From Lachnospiraceae bacterium (GTDB lineage Bacteria > Bacillota > Clostridia > Lachnospirales > Lachnospiraceae): DNA of 64,000 nt. This document shows positions 25,596 through 33,992 of the stretch, in pieces; position 1 is the first letter of the stretch; every line of letters begins with the position of its first letter. The stretch lies in NCBI GenBank assembly GCA_900766915.1, contig CAAFXE010000218.1:1-64000 (forward strand). Direction: 5' to 3'. Both the position numbers and the translations under genes were made by a program. The notes below the pieces were generated by a model. It was not told the origin of the DNA. It did no database searches and saw only the letters and a list, made by a program, of their open reading frames with translations.

Positions 25596-26863
25596 TCTCT
25601 GTCACCTGCCTTGATTATAGATTTTCCGCTTTCCAGAATACCATCCGGATAGTCTTCCGGTGTGGTGTTTCCTGAAATAGCTGTATTCTTTCCGATCTTC
25701 ACATTCGGCGGAATATAGGAATCCTCCCCTACAGTTACCAGTCCAAAGGAATAGATCTTTGGCTGAAGCTGGTTTGGTACTTCCTCACCAATACCCATCA
25801 CAACACCTTCACTGACCTCTACATCCTCGGCGATGATAGCTTTGTCAATAACTGCTCCTTTACCAATGATGGTGCCCTTCATAATGATGGAGTCACGTAC
25901 CACGGCGCCCTCCTCAATGGTAACACCGGAGCCGATCACAGAATTGGTAACCTCTCCGCAAACGGTAGAAGCCCCGCTGATTAAACTTCTTGTAACGCAT
26001 GCATCCGCGGAAATATATTCCGGTGCAATGGCGTCAGCTTTTGTATAGATCTTCCAGTATTCTTCATACAGGTTAAACTCCGGAATGATATCGATAAGTT
26101 CCATATTGGCTTCCCAGTAAGAGCCCAGAGTACCTACATCCTTCCAGTAGCCATTAAATTCATAAGCAAACATCGGGTTGCCGTTTTCGAAACAGTAAGG
26201 AATGATATGCTTTCCAAAGTCGCAGCCCGGTTGATCTTTTTTGTCAATGAGTGCCTGACGAAGCACCGGCCAGCTGAATATGTAAATACCCATAGAAGCC
26301 AAATTGCTTCTTGGGTTTTCCGGTTTTTCTTCAAATTCCGTAATCTGATTATTTTCATCTGTAATGACAATTCCAAAACGGTTTGCTTCTTCCATAGGCA
26401 CCGGCATGGCTGCGATGGTCACGTCCGCACCGTTCTCCTTATGGAAATCAAGCATCAGTTCATAATCCATTTTGTAAATGTGGTCACCGGATAAGATGAG
26501 TACATAATCCGGATGATAGGTATCAATATAATCAATGTTCTGATAGATTGCATTGGCTGTTCCGGTATACCACTCACTGTTTGTACTCTTTTCATATGGA
26601 GGGAGAATTGTAACTCCGCCATTGTTTCGGTCCAAATCCCATGGCATTCCGATGCCAATGTGGGTATTTAATCTTAGGGGCTGATACTGGGTCAGAACCC
26701 CTACGGTATCAATTCCTGAATTAATACAGTTGCTTAAAGGAAAATCGATGATACGGTACTTCGCTCCAAAGGATACCGCAGGCTTTGCCACCTTTGCTGT
26801 CAGGACTCCGAGACGGCTCCCCTGTCCTCCGGCCAGAAGCATTGCGATCATTTCTTTTTTCAT
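25592..26863 (-). CDS. glgC: Glucose-1-phosphate adenylyltransferase GlgC
   Basis: This 423-residue catalytic subunit makes ADP-glucose from glucose-1-phosphate and ATP, the committed step of glycogen synthesis. The substrate loop [14 protein letters not shown] (residues 9-22), the segment [12 protein letters not shown] (about 143-154) and [10 protein letters not shown] are all present. The C-terminal beta-helix covers about 290-410. It overlaps glgD by four bases. A minus-strand extended -10 element (TGC then TATAAT) lies at 26937-26945. No other glycogen genes are in the window. Confidence 0.96.
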   Translation of the reverse strand: MKKEMIAMLLAGGQGSRLGVLTAKVAKPAVSFGAKYRIIDFPLSNCINSGIDTVGVLTQYQPLRLNTHIGIGMPWDLDRNNGGVTILPPYEKSTNSEWYTGTANAIYQNIDYIDTYHPDYVLILSGDHIYKMDYELMLDFHKENGADVTIAAMPVPMEEANRFGIVITDENNQITEFEEKPENPRSNLASMGIYIFSWPVLRQALIDKKDQPGCDFGKHIIPYCFENGNPMFAYEFNGYWKDVGTLGSYWEANMELIDIIPEFNLYEEYWKIYTKADAIAPEYISADACVTRSLISGASTVCGEVTNSVIGSGVTIEEGAVVRDSIIMKGTIIGKGAVIDKAIIAEDVEVSEGVVMGIGEEVPNQLQPKIYSFGLVTVGEDSYIPPNVKIGKNTAISGNTTPEDYPDGILESGKSIIKAGDRE

Positions 26864-26936
26864 TTTGGGATCACCTCTTTTGTTTTGTTGTTACTGTTCA
26901 CTTACGTTCAGGTAACATATTGTTATTTATTTGCTT

Positions 26937-26945
26937 ATTATAGCA
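26937..26945 (-). promoter_or_regulatory. Extended -10 promoter of glgC-glgD
   Basis: On the minus strand TGC precedes TATAAT directly (26945-26937), about 75 bases before the glgC start. The -35 region is weak, as is common with extended -10 promoters. Confidence 0.5.
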
Positions 26946-26954
26946 TATTAAAGT

Positions 26955-26983
26955 TTGAAATTACATAGATTTCGGAGTATAAT
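26955..26983 (+). promoter_or_regulatory. Promoter of murC
   Basis: TTGAAA (26955-26960) and TATAAT (26978-26983) are exactly 17 bases apart, 40 bases upstream of the murC ATG. It is divergent to the glgC promoter. Confidence 0.8.
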
Positions 26984-27022
26984 TTAGCCAAAAATAAAAA
27001 ATATCATGAAAGGTGGACTTTT

Positions 27023-28402
27023 ATGTATCAGATACATTTTGATAAACCGCAGCACATTCATTTTATCGGAATCGGTGGTATCAGCATGAGCGGTCTTGCT
27101 GAGATACTTTTGGGAGCCGGATTTACAATTTCAGGCTCTGACTCCAGACCTTCTGCCCTGACTGCACATCTGGAAGGCTTAGGTGCCCGCATTTTCTACG
27201 GTCAGTGTGCTGAAAATGTTTCTGCTGATTACGATTGCGTTGTGTATACGGCAGCGATTCATCCGGATAATCCGGAATATGCCCGTTGCGTGGAATTAGA
27301 TCTCCCCATGCTCTCCCGTGCAGAGCTTTTGGGACAGATCATGAGAAATTATAAAACCTCCATCGCAGTCTCCGGAACCCACGGAAAGACAACGACCACT
27401 TCCATGTTCTCTTCCGTACTCCTAGCTGCAGACACCGATCCTACCATTTCCGTGGGCGGTATTTTGGAAGCCATCGGAGGCAACATCCGGGTAGGAAAAT
27501 CCGAAACCTTTATTACCGAAGCCTGTGAATATACCAACAGCTTCCTCTCCTTCTTCCCGACCATGAGCATCATCCTCAACATCGAGGAAGACCATATGGA
27601 CTTCTTTAAGGATTTAGATGACATTATGAATTCTTTCCGGCTCTTTGCAGGGCGTCTTCCAAAGAATGGCGTACTTATTATTAATAAGGAAATAAAAGAT
27701 TATGAAAAGATCATTGAAGGGCTGGAATGTAAGGTCTTAACCTACGGCATGGATCCTTCCTGCAGCTATCATGCGGAAAATATTACCTTCAATGAACAGG
27801 GCTTTGGAGAATTTGATGTGATGCACCACAGCACCTGCCTGGGACACATTGTCCTTCGGGTACCGGGGCAGCACAATGTATCCAATGCACTGGCAGTCAT
27901 TGCCGCATCCAGAAAGCTTGGAATCTCCATGGAACAGATCCAGGCAGGCCTTCTTGGTTTTTCCGGCACCAACCGCCGTTTCCAGTATAAGGGAACCTTA
28001 AATGGAGTCACCATCATTGATGACTATGCCCACCATCCAACAGAGATCCGGGCAACCATGGAAGCAGCCAAAAACTACCCTCACCGGGAGATCTGGTGCA
28101 TCTTCCAGCCTCATACCTATACAAGAACGAAAGCCTTCTTCCATGAATTTGCAAAAAGCCTTTCTTTGGCTGATCACATTGTGCTGGCAGACATCTATGC
28201 CGCCAGAGAAACGGATACCTTAGGCATGAGTTCTGCACTGTTATGCGAGGAAATCAAAAAACTTGGGGCAGACTGCCATTATTTCCAGACATTTGCAGAA
28301 ATTGAGGATTTTGTAAAATCACACACTGTCCACGGAGACCTGTTGATAACTATGGGGGCCGGAGACGTTGTAAACATTGGAGAAGACCTGCTTCGCAAAT
28401 AA
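27023..28402 (+). CDS. murC: UDP-N-acetylmuramate-L-alanine ligase
   Basis: This 459-residue ligase adds L-alanine to UDP-MurNAc at the start of the peptidoglycan stem peptide. The N-terminal Rossmann motif is GIGGISMSG (15-23). The ATP loop is GTHGKTTT (118-125). EACEYTNSF and the C-terminal DDYAHHPTEI are typical Mur ligase motifs. AAAGGTGG precedes the ATG. It is alone on its transcript, upstream of the primosome genes. Confidence 0.97.
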   Translation: MYQIHFDKPQHIHFIGIGGISMSGLAEILLGAGFTISGSDSRPSALTAHLEGLGARIFYGQCAENVSADYDCVVYTAAIHPDNPEYARCVELDLPMLSRAELLGQIMRNYKTSIAVSGTHGKTTTTSMFSSVLLAADTDPTISVGGILEAIGGNIRVGKSETFITEACEYTNSFLSFFPTMSIILNIEEDHMDFFKDLDDIMNSFRLFAGRLPKNGVLIINKEIKDYEKIIEGLECKVLTYGMDPSCSYHAENITFNEQGFGEFDVMHHSTCLGHIVLRVPGQHNVSNALAVIAASRKLGISMEQIQAGLLGFSGTNRRFQYKGTLNGVTIIDDYAHHPTEIRATMEAAKNYPHREIWCIFQPHTYTRTKAFFHEFAKSLSLADHIVLADIYAARETDTLGMSSALLCEEIKKLGADCHYFQTFAEIEDFVKSHTVHGDLLITMGAGDVVNIGEDLLRK

Positions 28403-28475
28403 TTATCCACATTATCCACATATCATTGGGGAAAATTATCCCTGTTGATATGTGGATAATTTTGTGGACAGGAAC
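28403..28475. promoter_or_regulatory. Cluster of DnaA boxes upstream of dnaD/dnaI-like genes
   Basis: There are three perfect TTATCCACA boxes: two direct and touching (28403-28411, 28412-28420) and one inverted (28451-28459). Two degenerate ones follow at about 28435 (TTATCCCTG) and 28462 (TTGTGGACA on the plus strand). The cluster ends about 37 bases before the -10 element of the dnaD-like gene. DnaA control of primosome genes is a natural reading. It is unlikely to be the main origin because dnaA and dnaN are absent. Confidence 0.75.
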
Positions 28476-28508
28476 CCGGAAGTTCGTATTCCAAAGCATC
28501 TGGGGATA

Positions 28509-28517
28509 TGCTATAAT
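28509..28517 (+). promoter_or_regulatory. Extended -10 promoter of the dnaD-dnaI-prs genes
   Basis: TGC followed by TATAAT (28512-28517) forms an extended -10, with only a weak -35 (TTCCAA, 17 bases upstream). It lies 120 bases before the dnaD-like start and directly after the DnaA boxes. Confidence 0.6.
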
Positions 28518-28636
28518 CTATCAGTGCCATTTTTATAAAAGATGGGCAAATTTCGAATGTTGTCAGGATTTTGTCAGCTCATAGCACGAAGAAATCCGCA
28601 AACATCCAGCTATATTTAGAGAACAGGAGGTACCAC

Positions 28637-29662
28637 ATGGCAGAATTTAAGATTCAAAAACCCGGCTACACGTCTGTAACCTGTGTATCGGATCTCTTTA
28701 TTGAAAACTACATGCCCGGTGCAAACGGTGACTATGTAAAGATTTATCTTTATCTGCTCTACTGTGTGAAAACTGACAAGGCACTCTCTGTTCAGTCTTT
28801 GGCAGACCTATTCCAGTGTACGGAAAATGATATCAAACGGGCATTAAAATACTGGGAAACCAAAGGACTTCTTTTCATGGAAGAAAATGAATTGCAGGAG
28901 ATTACCTCTCTTTCCTTAACCGATGGTTTGCATGAAGCACCAAAGGCACACCGGGAAGAGACTACTCCTCCCAAGGCCTCTGTCCCTGCTCCCCAAAAGC
29001 ACAGCTACTCTGCTGATGAAATGAAAGAATTTAAGGAACGTTCCGAGATCCGACAGCTGCTCTTTGTGTGTGAGCAGTACATAGGCAAACAGCTGACAAG
29101 AACCGATCTGGAAACCTTACTTTATTTTTATGAACAATTACATTTTTCCACAGACTTAATTGAATATCTGGTGGAATACAGTGTCTCCAAAAACAAACGA
29201 AGTCTCCGCTATATGGAGGCCGTGGCATTGGAATGGCACAAAAAAGGCATCAAAACGGTAGAGGAAGCCAAGCTGGATTCCAAGCCTTATTCCAGAGAAT
29301 GCTACATGGTATTAAAGGCACTGGGCATCAACAACCATGACCCGTTGCCTGTAGAGGTTTCCTATGTGAACCGCTGGATGAAGGAATATGGTTTTACCAT
29401 TGATGTAATCTTAGAGGCATGCAGCCGCACCATTATGCAGATCCATGCCCCGAAATTTGAATATGTGGACGGCATCTTAAAATCCTGGAGAGCCTCCGGG
29501 GTTCATCACCTGTCTGATGTAGAACGGCTGACAAAAGAGCATAAGGAACGTCAGTCTGATAAGCCATCCACAGAGAAACAGCCCACGACCCGCTTTCATA
29601 ATTTTGAACAGCGAAACTACGATTTTAAAGAACTTGAAAAGAAACTGTTTGTAAACCTGTAA
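28637..29662 (+). CDS. DnaD-domain replication initiation protein
   Basis: This is a 341-residue protein. The N-terminal winged-helix DnaD-like domain (about 15-95; DYVKIYLYLLYCVKTDK, SLADLFQCTENDIKRALKYW) is followed by a linker and C-terminal DnaD/DnaB_2 domains (about 130-290) with the conserved YMEAVALEWHKKGIKTVEEA. The start at 28637 is set by AGGAGGTACCAC. It should help DnaA load the helicase at the origin. It is followed 21 bases later by the helicase-loader gene, and DnaA boxes lie upstream. Confidence 0.9.
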   Translation: MAEFKIQKPGYTSVTCVSDLFIENYMPGANGDYVKIYLYLLYCVKTDKALSVQSLADLFQCTENDIKRALKYWETKGLLFMEENELQEITSLSLTDGLHEAPKAHREETTPPKASVPAPQKHSYSADEMKEFKERSEIRQLLFVCEQYIGKQLTRTDLETLLYFYEQLHFSTDLIEYLVEYSVSKNKRSLRYMEAVALEWHKKGIKTVEEAKLDSKPYSRECYMVLKALGINNHDPLPVEVSYVNRWMKEYGFTIDVILEACSRTIMQIHAPKFEYVDGILKSWRASGVHHLSDVERLTKEHKERQSDKPSTEKQPTTRFHNFEQRNYDFKELEKKLFVNL

Positions 29663-29683
29663 TTTTACAAAGGAGAATGTACC

Positions 29684-30655
29684 GTGAACCTGTCTGCTGC
29701 AAATTACGATTCCATTATGCGAGAATATGACAATCAGCGTCTGGAGAATATGCGTGCCTTAAACAAACGTACCCAGGAAATTTATGAGAAATTCCCCCAG
29801 ATCAGGCAGATCGACGAACAGATATCCGATCTTGCGGGGGAATATGCTTCGTCTTTTACAACCGAAGGGGCTATGACTTTTTCCCAGTACCGCAAAAAGC
29901 TGGCAGATCTTCGCATGGAAAAGAAGGCTCTCCTCACCTGCTTTCACATTGATCCCAAAGTACTGGAAATGCAGTATCATTGCCCCGACTGTCAGGATAC
30001 CGGTTACATCGGCAACGAAAAATGTCACTGCTTTCAACAGAAGATCATTGATGAAATGTATCAGCAGTCCAACTTAAGAGGTATCTTAAAGGCTGAGAAT
30101 TTTTCTACCCTTTCTTATCAGTATTACGATAAAGAAAACATGGAATCCATGAAAGCAACCGTAGAAACCTGTAAAAAATTCACAGAAAATTTCAATAAAA
30201 GCTTTGAAAACATTTTATTATGTGGTACTGTAGGGATTGGAAAAACGTTTCTTTCCAACTGTATTGCAAAGGAAATCTTAGATCAGGGGCACAGCGTACT
30301 GTATCTGTCCGCATTCCAGCTCTTTGATCTGATGGCCAAAAATTCCTTTTCCGGCAATAAGCAAAAGGAAGAATCCGTTGCAAAGCAGTACCCCCATATC
30401 TTCGAAAGTGATCTTCTCATTATTGATGATCTGGGTACTGAATTAGCTAACAGTTTTACGATGGCAGGTTTTTTCCTCGTAATTAACGAGCGGCTCCTGC
30501 GTAAGAAATCGACCCTGATTTCTACCAACCTGTCACCAGAAGAAATATTAACAACCTATACGGAGCGAACCGCTTCCCGCATCATCTCCAATTATACGAT
30601 GCTTAAATTATCAGGAAGCGACATTCGTCTCAAAAAGAAACTAGGAGGATTTTAA
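29684..30655 (+). CDS. DnaI/DnaC-like helicase loader ATPase
   Basis: This is a 323-residue AAA+ protein. The N-terminal helical part (1-95) is followed by a zinc-finger-like cluster (Cys100, 103, 114, 116), Walker A GTVGIGKT (181-188) and Walker B LLIIDDLG (244-251). It loads the replicative helicase. The GTG start has AAAGGAG upstream. The DnaD-like partner is just upstream and prs follows after three bases, so replication and PRPP synthesis appear linked in one transcript. Confidence 0.9.
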   Translation: MNLSAANYDSIMREYDNQRLENMRALNKRTQEIYEKFPQIRQIDEQISDLAGEYASSFTTEGAMTFSQYRKKLADLRMEKKALLTCFHIDPKVLEMQYHCPDCQDTGYIGNEKCHCFQQKIIDEMYQQSNLRGILKAENFSTLSYQYYDKENMESMKATVETCKKFTENFNKSFENILLCGTVGIGKTFLSNCIAKEILDQGHSVLYLSAFQLFDLMAKNSFSGNKQKEESVAKQYPHIFESDLLIIDDLGTELANSFTMAGFFLVINERLLRKKSTLISTNLSPEEILTTYTERTASRIISNYTMLKLSGSDIRLKKKLGGF

Positions 30656-30658
30656 AGA

Positions 30659-31837
30659 ATGACACAACGCAGTCTTCGCACCATCGAAACAATTCCGGTA
30701 GGACCTTTGGGAATCATCCCGTTGGCCAGCTGTGCAGAAATTGGCAAATCCGTTGACCAGTATCTTGTGAACTGGCGTCATGCAAATGATTCCGAACACA
30801 AGTCCAGCATTATCTTTTCCGGATATGAAAAGGATTCCTATATTGTGGATGCTTCTGTTCCACGTTTTGGTTCAGGAGAAGCAAAGGCTATCATCAGCGA
30901 ATCTGTCCGCGGTAAAGACATTTACCTGATCGTTGATGTATGTAACTATAGTTTAACTTATTCTTTGTGCGGTCATACCAACCATATGTCTCCGGATGAC
31001 CACTATCAGGATTTAAAGCGTATCATTGCAGCCATCGCAGGAAAGGCAAGAAGAATCAACGTGATCATGCCGTTCCTTTATGAAAGCAGACAGCATAAAC
31101 GCTCTTCCAGAGAGTCCTTAGACTGTGCACTGGCCCTTCAGGAGCTTGTCAGCATGGGTGTTGATAACATTATTACCTTCGATGCACATGACCCGCGTGT
31201 ACAGAATGCGATTCCGTTAAACGGCTTTGAAACTGTGACACCGGTTTACCAGATGATCAAGGGTCTGTTAAACAATGTGGATGACATTAAACTTGACAGC
31301 GACCATCTGATGGTCATCAGCCCGGATGAGGGTGCTACCGGACGTGCCATCTATCTTGCCAGCATTCTCGGTGTCGATATGGGTATGTTCTATAAACGCC
31401 GTGACTATACAAAGATCGTCAACGGCAAAAACCCAATCGTTGCCCATGAATTCTTAGGCTCTGACTTAAACGGAAAAGATGCCATCATTATTGATGATAT
31501 GATTTCCTCCGGCGACAGTATGTTAGACGTTGCACACCAGTTAAAGGCTCGTGGAGCAGGCAGAATCTTCGTATTCTCCACCTTCGGTCTTTTCACCAAT
31601 GGTCTTGCAAAATTTGATGAAGCTTACGAGTCAGGTCTTATTTCCAAGATCTGTACCACCAACACCGTATATCAGACACCGGAACTTTTATCCAGAGACT
31701 GGTATGTAAGCTGTGATATGAGTAAATACATTGCACTTCTCATTGACACCTTAAACCACGACGGTTCCATCAGTGAGCTTTTAGAGCCGTTTGAGAGAAT
31801 CAATACTTTTGTGGAGAAGTATAAAAGTAAACAATAA
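30659..31837 (+). CDS. prs: Ribose-phosphate pyrophosphokinase
   Basis: This 392-residue enzyme makes PRPP from ribose-5-phosphate and ATP. It is longer at both ends than the common 310-residue form, as in several Lachnospiraceae. PFLYESRQHKR contains the ATP-site residues, DAHDPRVQ the metal/flexible region, and DAIIIDDMISSGDSM (about 281-295) is the PRPP-binding loop. GGAGG of the upstream gene end serves as ribosome site. It follows the helicase loader by three bases. Confidence 0.95.
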   Translation: MTQRSLRTIETIPVGPLGIIPLASCAEIGKSVDQYLVNWRHANDSEHKSSIIFSGYEKDSYIVDASVPRFGSGEAKAIISESVRGKDIYLIVDVCNYSLTYSLCGHTNHMSPDDHYQDLKRIIAAIAGKARRINVIMPFLYESRQHKRSSRESLDCALALQELVSMGVDNIITFDAHDPRVQNAIPLNGFETVTPVYQMIKGLLNNVDDIKLDSDHLMVISPDEGATGRAIYLASILGVDMGMFYKRRDYTKIVNGKNPIVAHEFLGSDLNGKDAIIIDDMISSGDSMLDVAHQLKARGAGRIFVFSTFGLFTNGLAKFDEAYESGLISKICTTNTVYQTPELLSRDWYVSCDMSKYIALLIDTLNHDGSISELLEPFERINTFVEKYKSKQ

Positions 31838-31840
31838 CTT

Positions 31841-31952
31841 AAAATTGCACTATTCCGCGAGGGTTTTCTTTAGAAAATCCCGAGTTTAGCAAGCAAAAAT
31901 CCCATTGCGAAGCAATTTTAAATGGATTTTTGCATCGTATCTGAAAGATACG
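31841..31952. repeat. Series of small hairpins after prs
   Basis: Three separate inverted repeats lie in a row: GGGTTTTCT/AGAAAATCCC (31861-31881), GCAAAAATCC(C)A/TGGATTTTTGC (31893-31904 and 31923-31933), and CGTATCT/AGATACG (31936-31952). AAAATTGC at 31841 also pairs with GCAATTTT at 31912. No protein is encoded. It may be a structured 3' UTR, a small RNA or a decayed repeat element. Confidence 0.5.
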
Positions 31953-31977
31953 ATAAACAGAAATAATAAGGTATATA

Positions 31978-32009
31978 GTTAGAGCCGGGTCTTGTGACCC
32001 GGCTCTAAC
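31978..32009. terminator. Bidirectional terminator between prs and the GPH transporter
   Basis: A perfect 14-base stem GTTAGAGCCGGGTC/GACCCGGCTCTAAC has a four-base loop and sits between convergent genes. T-rich sequence lies to the right. Confidence 0.85.
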
Positions 32010-32013
32010 TGTC

Positions 32014-33477
32014 TTATTTATTCTTTTTTCTCTCTGTTATCATTTCCTGTTCTTTCTTCAGGTTCTTCTCTATTGTAAAGAAGAAAATCAATGCTGCACA
32101 AATGACATACGCAATCGTTTCGACCCAAATATAACTTACAGAAATCGCTGACTGCACACTCTGGCTTTGTGCCAATATTCCCATAGCTACATCTGCATTC
32201 TGGTTATATCCGCATGCCCCCAATACTGCACTAAAGATGGAATTACAGATCGGTGTTCCGGCTACCATAATGGAGCTGTAAATTGACATCGTCAATCCGT
32301 CTGTACGGATACCGCTCTTATACTCAATATGGTCGAGCACATCTGCGATCAATGCCAGGATCATATAACATGCCGGTGCAGATCCCAGGCACTTTAAGGC
32401 AACCCCGACAGCCACAGGCACCAGATTGCTGCCGCCTAAAATTGCAATCACGCCACCGACACTTCCCAGAAGCATCCCCAACATACAGATCAGACGTTTT
32501 CCAAATTTATTACAGAGCGGAATGACTGCCACCGCTGCTGCCGCCATCGGTACCGCACCCATAATGGAGAGTAATGATTGGGAAGCTCCCCATGCATCTG
32601 CCGTTCCAAAGAAAGAGTTATCCAGCACCCACTTGCAGAAATAAGACATGGAACCATTTTTTAAAGCTCCACTCCATTGGAAACCAATGTAAAATAACAT
32701 GACGATCCACCAGGTTTTTTCTCCTGCTACCGCTTTTAACTGCTTTTTCAGGGAAGGAGTTTCCTGTTTTTCTTCACTTACCTCATCATCCATCGACTCC
32801 ATGGTAACACGCTCTTTTGTAAAAAGGAACTGCAGATAAATCGTCAGTGCTGAAAAGCACGCAACTGCAAACATTGCTACAAACCACAGATTTTTGTTTT
32901 CCTTTAATGCGAAAGATACAAGGATCGGAAATACCATAGATCCTGCACCCATGACAGCAAGTCCTGCCATATTTGCAAAAGAAGCCAATACCCCTCTTTG
33001 TTTACTGTCACGGGTAGAGAGCGGGATCAAGGTGGAATTTGCTGTATTATAAATCGGATAAGCAACTGCATAAAACAGGTTATAAGCAATTGCTACCCAC
33101 ACCATTTTTGCGGTTCCCTCAAAGGGAACAATAAACATCAATACACTTGCCACAGAAAGTGTCAGTGCCGACAACAAGATCCATGGTCTTGCTTTTCCCG
33201 CTAAGCTTTTTGTTCTTTCAATTAACTGACCTACAATCAGGTTTGCTGCCACAATAAATACAGTGGATACCAACTGCAAACTTGTTAAAAAAGTTAGGTT
33301 CAGTTTCAGTACATCTGTAAAATAGTTTTGTAAAATGCTTGTGAAGATCCCGGATGCCAATAATGCCCCAAACGGTCCAATCAAATAGCCAAGCAGCATT
33401 TCAGGCATTTTTATATCTTTACTTTTCACCTTGCATTCCAGGAAAGGATTGCTCCAGATATTTGTTTTATGATTCAT
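32014..33477 (-). CDS. GPH-family sugar/cation symporter (MFS)
   Basis: This is a 487-residue membrane protein with about 12 helices, of the glycoside-pentoside-hexuronide type (MelB-like). It begins GYLIGPFGALLASGIFTSIL after a short cytoplasmic leader. RTKSLAGKARPWILLSA is the typical loop 2-3 motif, and a central charged loop lies around residues 220-240. It is the last gene of a minus-strand unit with a GH3 enzyme and a four-helix membrane protein. It should import the sugar released outside by the GH3 enzyme; the exact sugar is not shown. Confidence 0.88.
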   Translation of the reverse strand: MNHKTNIWSNPFLECKVKSKDIKMPEMLLGYLIGPFGALLASGIFTSILQNYFTDVLKLNLTFLTSLQLVSTVFIVAANLIVGQLIERTKSLAGKARPWILLSALTLSVASVLMFIVPFEGTAKMVWVAIAYNLFYAVAYPIYNTANSTLIPLSTRDSKQRGVLASFANMAGLAVMGAGSMVFPILVSFALKENKNLWFVAMFAVACFSALTIYLQFLFTKERVTMESMDDEVSEEKQETPSLKKQLKAVAGEKTWWIVMLFYIGFQWSGALKNGSMSYFCKWVLDNSFFGTADAWGASQSLLSIMGAVPMAAAAVAVIPLCNKFGKRLICMLGMLLGSVGGVIAILGGSNLVPVAVGVALKCLGSAPACYMILALIADVLDHIEYKSGIRTDGLTMSIYSSIMVAGTPICNSIFSAVLGACGYNQNADVAMGILAQSQSVQSAISVSYIWVETIAYVICAALIFFFTIEKNLKKEQEMITERKKNK

Positions 33478-33512
33478 TTCCTGTTCTCCTTAATATCCGG
33501 AAATCAACTGTT

Positions 33513-33989
33513 TTACTGTTCTTTCTTCAACTGGAAGAAAGAAGAAATCATCCCAACAACTGCGGTAATTGCCAACAAAGCAATATGCGCAATAGCTCCG
33601 TGAGCAGAAGAAAGATTTGCTGCGGTCTGTACTTCCTGCAGAACCTCTTCATTTGAGAAATAAATAAATGCAAAACCTTCGACTCTGCTGGATACAATTG
33701 CCATCAGTGCTGCAATAGCCAGCGCCGGTACGATAATTCTCATTGCATCACAGAGAATTGTCAGAATTTTTTCTGCAATCCCTGTAACCTTGATCTTTGC
33801 CAGCAGGAATACTGCCACTAACAAAGCAATCATTATGATGGAGTATGAAACTGCTTTTGGTACTACGGCATTCTGGAAATAACCTTCTCCGGCAATGTTT
33901 ACTTTATATACTATAATTGAAATCACTGCCAACAAAAGTGTCATCAGAGTAGCCCATGTTCCTTTTGTCTGATTCTTTATAAAAGTCAT
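33513..33989 (-). CDS. Membrane protein with four helices
   Basis: This is a 158-residue integral membrane protein with hydrophobic stretches at about 13-33, 43-65, 78-100 and 128-152, and short loops. No catalytic motif is seen and I do not recognise the family. It lies three bases after the GH3 gene and 35 before the transporter, so all three are co-transcribed. It may anchor or assist the membrane-bound GH3 enzyme, but that is inference from position. Confidence 0.7.
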   Translation of the reverse strand: MTFIKNQTKGTWATLMTLLLAVISIIVYKVNIAGEGYFQNAVVPKAVSYSIIMIALLVAVFLLAKIKVTGIAEKILTILCDAMRIIVPALAIAALMAIVSSRVEGFAFIYFSNEEVLQEVQTAANLSSAHGAIAHIALLAITAVVGMISSFFQLKKEQ

Positions 33990-33992
33990 CGT

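Noticed and set aside
28403..28475. Chromosomal replication origin
   Set aside because: DnaA boxes are convincing, but dnaA, dnaN, gyrB and an extended AT-rich unwinding region are absent; the neighbours murC and dnaD are not origin neighbours in relatives I know.
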